From: Azoarcus sp. DD4
Lineage (GTDB): Bacteria > Pseudomonadota > Gammaproteobacteria > Burkholderiales > Rhodocyclaceae
Assembly (NCBI RefSeq): GCF_006496635.1
Contig: NZ_CP022958.1
Location: 2,604,001 to 2,668,000, forward strand
Direction of reading: 5' to 3'
Length of the DNA: 64,000 bases
Shown: positions 60,792 through 64,000 of the stretch, piece by piece
How positions within the stretch are numbered: the first letter of the stretch is position 1
How the letters are laid out: each line of letters opens with the position of its first letter
The notes under the pieces: model-generated
The model's input: only the letters and a program-made list of their open reading frames with translations
The model's database searches: none
Told to the model about the DNA's origin: nothing
Translations under genes and position numbers: made by a program

Positions 60792-62252
60792 ATGCGTCAG
60801 ATCGAGAATTTCATCGCCGGCGAGTACGTGGCTGCGGCCAGCGGGCGGCGCTTCGAGAAGCGGTCGCCGGTGGATAACAGGGTGATCGCCTCGATCAGCG
60901 AGGCCGGCCGGCCGGAGGTGGATGCGGCGGTGCAGGCGGCGCGCGCGGCGCTGCACGGCGAATGGGGCGGGCTGACCACCGACCAGCGCGTCGAGCTGCT
61001 GTATGGCGTCGCCAACGGGATCACCCGCCGCTTCGAGGATTTCGTCGAGGCCGAGATGGCCGACACCGGCCAGCCTTCGCATGTGATGCGCCATGTGTTC
61101 ATTCCGCGCGGCGCGGCCAATTTCAAGGTCTTCGCCGACGTGGTGAAGAACGTGCCGACGGAGGCTTTCCAGATGGCGACGCCGGACGGCGCGGGGGCGC
61201 TGAACTACGCGATCCGCGTGCCCAAGGGCGTGATCGGCGTGATCTGCCCGTGGAACGCGCCTTTCCTGCTGATGACCTGGAAGCTGGGCCCGGCGCTGGC
61301 CTGCGGCAACACCGTGGTGGTGAAGCCCTCCGAGGAAACGCCGAACACCGCCGCCTTGCTGGGCGAGGTGATGAACGCGGTGGGTGTGCCCAAGGGTGTG
61401 TACAACGTGGTGAATGGCTTCGGGCCGGATTCCGCCGGGGCCTTCCTCACCCAGCATCCCGGCGTGGATGCGATCACTTTCACCGGCGAGACCCGCACTG
61501 GCGCGGCGATCATGAAGGCGGCATCCGAGGGCATGCGCGATGTGTCCTTCGAGCTGGGCGGCAAGAACGCCGGCATCGTGTTCGCGGATGCGGATTTCGA
61601 CGCCGCGGTGGATGGCATCTTCCGCTCCGCTTTCCTCAACACCGGGCAGGTCTGCCTTGGCACCGAGCGGGTGTACGTGGAGCGGTCGATCTTCGAGCGC
61701 TTCGTGCAGGCGCTGAAGCTGAAGGCCGAGGCGGTGAAGTACGGCCGCCCGGAGGACCACGCCGCCAACTACGGCCCGCTGATCAGCCAGGAGCACAAGC
61801 GCAAGGTGCTCTCCTACTACGCCAAGGCGGTGGAGGAGGGCGCCACGGTGGTGACCGGCGGCGGCGTGCCCGACATGCCGGGCGAACTGGCCGAAGGCGC
61901 CTGGGTGCAGCCGACGATCTGGACCGGCCTGCCCGAAACCGCCGCGGTGGTGCGCGAGGAAATCTTCGGCCCCTGCTGCCACATCCGCCCCTTCGACAGC
62001 GAACAGGAAGTGGTCACGCTGGCGAATGCCACCGACTACGGGCTTTCGACCACGATCTGGACGACCAACCTCGCCCGTGCCCACCGTGTTGCGGCGCGGG
62101 TGGAGGTGGGGATTACCTGGATCAACAGCTGGTTCCTGCGTGATTTGAGGACGGCGTTTGGTGGTTCGAAGCAGTCCGGTATAGGGCGCGAGGGCGGGGT
62201 GCATTCGCTGGAGTTCTATACGGAGACGCGGAATGTCTGCGTGAAGTTGTAG
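60792..62252 (+). CDS. dmpC: 2-hydroxymuconic semialdehyde dehydrogenase
   Basis: 486 aa aldehyde dehydrogenase that oxidises the catechol cleavage product to 4-oxalocrotonate with NAD+. Catalytic E254 (SFELGGKNAGIVF) and C288 (NTGQVCLGTERVYV) are present. The sequence is of the DmpC/XylG type (PRGAANFKVFADVVKNVPTE). GGAGGAG precedes the ATG. It continues the meta pathway begun by dmpB but now has its own upstream region with a LysR site. dmpD (hydrolase) is not found in the window. Confidence 0.92.
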   Translation: MRQIENFIAGEYVAAASGRRFEKRSPVDNRVIASISEAGRPEVDAAVQAARAALHGEWGGLTTDQRVELLYGVANGITRRFEDFVEAEMADTGQPSHVMRHVFIPRGAANFKVFADVVKNVPTEAFQMATPDGAGALNYAIRVPKGVIGVICPWNAPFLLMTWKLGPALACGNTVVVKPSEETPNTAALLGEVMNAVGVPKGVYNVVNGFGPDSAGAFLTQHPGVDAITFTGETRTGAAIMKAASEGMRDVSFELGGKNAGIVFADADFDAAVDGIFRSAFLNTGQVCLGTERVYVERSIFERFVQALKLKAEAVKYGRPEDHAANYGPLISQEHKRKVLSYYAKAVEEGATVVTGGGVPDMPGELAEGAWVQPTIWTGLPETAAVVREEIFGPCCHIRPFDSEQEVVTLANATDYGLSTTIWTTNLARAHRVAARVEVGITWINSWFLRDLRTAFGGSKQSGIGREGGVHSLEFYTETRNVCVKL

Positions 62253-62346
62253 GGGCGGGTGGGGGCGGTTGATTTGGGGCGCTAGGGTTTCGGGTGGGCT
62301 TGGGCACTGCTTTCGAGCAATTCCCAAAGGTTTGGGGTGAAGACTG

Positions 62347-62600
62347 CTCCCTCCCCTTCAAGGGGAGGGTTGGGGTGGGGATGGGGTTAGACGGGCGCCA
62401 ACCCAACCCCATCCCCCTCCCAGCCTCCCCCTTGAAAGGGGAGGAGCAAAACCGACCTCCTGCCCGACGCCACGAACCAGCCTAGTCCGCCCAACCCCGT
62501 CCCCCTCCCAACCAGGAGTCTCGGCTACGCCTCGCCGCTCCGCAGGCGGCAAGCAGTGCTTGCCGAAACCCCTGCTCCTCCCCCTTGAAGGGGGAGGGGA
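62347..62600. repeat. Dispersed palindromic repeat, copy 3 plus a degenerate copy
   Basis: 62347-62447 has the same layout as copies 1 and 2: CCCTCCCCTTCAAGGGGAGGG, TTGGGGTGGGGATGGGG, an inverse block, and CCCCCTTGAAAGGGG. A second partial unit runs about 62500-62600 and ends in CTCCCCCTTGAAGGGGGAG. They fill most of the dmpC-dmpE gap (62253-62639), which otherwise shows no gene. Confidence 0.75.
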
Positions 62601-62639
62601 AAACCCACACCACTCCCATCCCCACCCACAGAGGGACCC

Positions 62640-63437
62640 ATGAACGAGGAAAAGATCCAGCACTACGGCGACGCGCTCTACGAAGCGTGGCGGGCGCTCC
62701 GCACCATTCCGCCGCTGCTCGAGCAGGAGCCGGACATCACCCTGGACGATGCCTACCGCATCCAGCAGCGCTACGTGGCGCGGCGGGTGCAGGCGGGCGA
62801 GACCATCGTCGGCAAGAAGATCGGCGTGACCAGCAAGCCGGTGCAGGACTTCCTCGGCGTGTTCCAGCCGGATTTCGGCCAGCTCACCTCGGGCATGGTC
62901 TATCAGGAAGGCGACACGCTGCCGCTCGATACGCTGATCCAGCCCAAGGCCGAGGCCGAGCTGGCCTTTGTGCTGAAGGACGACCTGCAGGGGCCGGGCG
63001 TGACGGCGATGGACGTGATCCGCGCCACCGACTACGTGGTGCCTTGCTTCGAGATCGTCGATTCGCGCATTACCGACTGGAAGATCCGCATTCAGGACAC
63101 GGTGGCGGACAACGCCTCCTGCGGCGTGTATGTGCTCGGCAAGACCAAGGGCGACCCGCGCAAGCTGGACATCACGCTGGCCGGGATGGTGCTGGAGAAG
63201 AACGGCGAGCTGTTCTCCACCGGCGTCGGTGCGGCGGTGCAGGGTTCGCCGGCCAATGCGGTGGCCTGGCTGGCGAATACCCTGGGCGAGCTGGGGATTC
63301 CGTTCAAGGCCGGCGAGGTGATCTTGTCCGGTTCGCAGTCGGCGCTGGTGCCGGTGGCCGATGGCGACGAGCTGGTGTGCACCGTGGGCGGGCTCGGCAG
63401 CTGCCGGGTGAAATTTGCCGGAAGGAGCGCGGCATGA
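62640..63437 (+). CDS. dmpE: 2-oxopent-4-dienoate hydratase
   Basis: 265 aa member of the fumarylacetoacetate-hydrolase-like hydratase/decarboxylase family (GKKIGVTSKPVQDFLGVFQP, PKAEAELAFVL, VPCFEIVDSRITDWKI, ADNASCG). Adds water to 2-hydroxypenta-2,4-dienoate in the lower meta pathway. It overlaps the next gene by four bases (ATGA). The family also includes the decarboxylase encoded next; hydratase is assigned by closer likeness to DmpE and gene order. Confidence 0.88.
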   Translation: MNEEKIQHYGDALYEAWRALRTIPPLLEQEPDITLDDAYRIQQRYVARRVQAGETIVGKKIGVTSKPVQDFLGVFQPDFGQLTSGMVYQEGDTLPLDTLIQPKAEAELAFVLKDDLQGPGVTAMDVIRATDYVVPCFEIVDSRITDWKIRIQDTVADNASCGVYVLGKTKGDPRKLDITLAGMVLEKNGELFSTGVGAAVQGSPANAVAWLANTLGELGIPFKAGEVILSGSQSALVPVADGDELVCTVGGLGSCRVKFAGRSAA

Positions 63438-64000
63438 GCCAGAACCTGACCTTGTCGCGCGAGGACATCGTGCGCCTGTGCGAACGTGTGGAAGGCGCGC
63501 AGACCCGCGCCTGCGCCATTCCCAAACTCACCGACGAATACCCGGCGATGACCATCGCCGACGGCTACGCGGTGCAGAGCGAGCTGCGCCGCCGCTACCT
63601 CGCCCAGGGCCATCGGCTGGTGGGCTGGAAGGCGGGGCTGACCTCGAAGGCGAAGATGAAGCAGATGGGCGTGGATGTGCCCTCCATCGGCTTCCTGACC
63701 GACCGCATGGCGCGCCCGGAAAACGCCGCGATTTCCACCGCCGACCTGGTGCATCCGCGCGTCGAGTGCGAGGTGGCCTTCGTGATGAAGCGCGAGCTGA
63801 GCGGCCCCGGCTGCACCGCGGCGGACGTGCTGGCGGCCACCGACTACGTGCTGCCGGCGGTGGAGATCATCGATTCGCGCTTTGCCGGCTTCAAGTTCGA
63901 CCTGCCCAGCGTGATCGCCGACAACGGTTCGTCGGCGCGCTTCGTCGGCGGCGGGCGGGCGCGCTACGTCGAGGAACTGGACCTGCGCACGCTCGGCGTG
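63434..64000 (+). CDS. dmpH: 4-oxalocrotonate decarboxylase, 3' truncated by window end
   Basis: First 189 aa of a DmpH/XylI-type enzyme that decarboxylates 2-oxohex-3-enedioate. Visible: VGWKAGLTSKAKMKQMGVDV, HPRVECEVAFVM, PAVEIIDSRFAGFKFDLPSV, ADNGSSARFV and DLRTLGV. It is paralogous to the upstream hydratase; the two form a complex in known pathways. The start overlaps the dmpE stop. The gene order C-E-H differs from CDEFGHI of CF600. Confidence 0.9.
   Translation, partial: MSQNLTLSREDIVRLCERVEGAQTRACAIPKLTDEYPAMTIADGYAVQSELRRRYLAQGHRLVGWKAGLTSKAKMKQMGVDVPSIGFLTDRMARPENAAISTADLVHPRVECEVAFVMKRELSGPGCTAADVLAATDYVLPAVEIIDSRFAGFKFDLPSVIADNGSSARFVGGGRARYVEELDLRTLGV

Overview
The window looks like chromosomal DNA of a GC-rich betaproteobacterium, probably Rhodocyclales (Thauera/Azoarcus-like). 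This is inferred from high GC, the fused glucokinase/RpiR regulator, the Dmp-type phenol operon and the DUF1302/DUF1329 cluster. No rRNA, tRNA or CRISPR array was seen.

Sugar half (1-31000). A truncated zwf is followed by pgl, a HexR-type regulator, pgi and a Gfo/Idh oxidoreductase (+). On the minus strand a ROK regulator, a ribose-type ABC importer and a PfkB kinase form one operon behind a clear sigma70 promoter with an overlapping operator. A second zwf with glk (-) diverges from a fused glucokinase-RpiR gene (+). A LamB/ScrY-like porin has two palindromes of the type TGTAG-N5-CTACA around its promoter, and a similar box precedes zwf2-glk, so a HexR-like regulon is likely. A LacI regulator then diverges from two GH13 alpha-glucosidases, a MalEFGK-type importer, a GH37 trehalase and an MFS carrier.

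Middle (31000-47000). LysR, two SDR enzymes and a Bcr/CflA-type MFS pump come first. A second LysR then diverges from DUF1302, DUF1329, YCF48-like and MMPL/RND genes, followed by a UspA protein, a chemoreceptor with unusual domain order and an XylR/DmpR-class sigma54 activator.

Aromatic half (47000-64000). A sigma54 promoter leads into a ferredoxin, catechol 2,3-dioxygenase and the complete phenol hydroxylase dmpKLMNOP. The meta-cleavage genes resume at 60792 with dmpC, dmpE and a truncated dmpH. An identical LysR-type site (ATAC-N7-GTAT plus GGTATTGGACGGTA at the same spacing) lies before DUF1302 and before dmpC, tying the two regions together.

The 7.3 kb between dmpP and dmpC is foreign, lower-GC DNA. 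I read it as an integron cassette array without integrase, on the minus strand: candidate promoter and attI-like end, a HEPN-domain cassette, an attC, a dGTPase-like cassette, a second attC split by an IS1111-type element, and a cassette of unknown function cut by an IS3-family element. A solo copy of the IS1111 right end lies at the far edge. This small putative defence array, with its attC-targeting element and orphan right end, is the most unusual part of the window.
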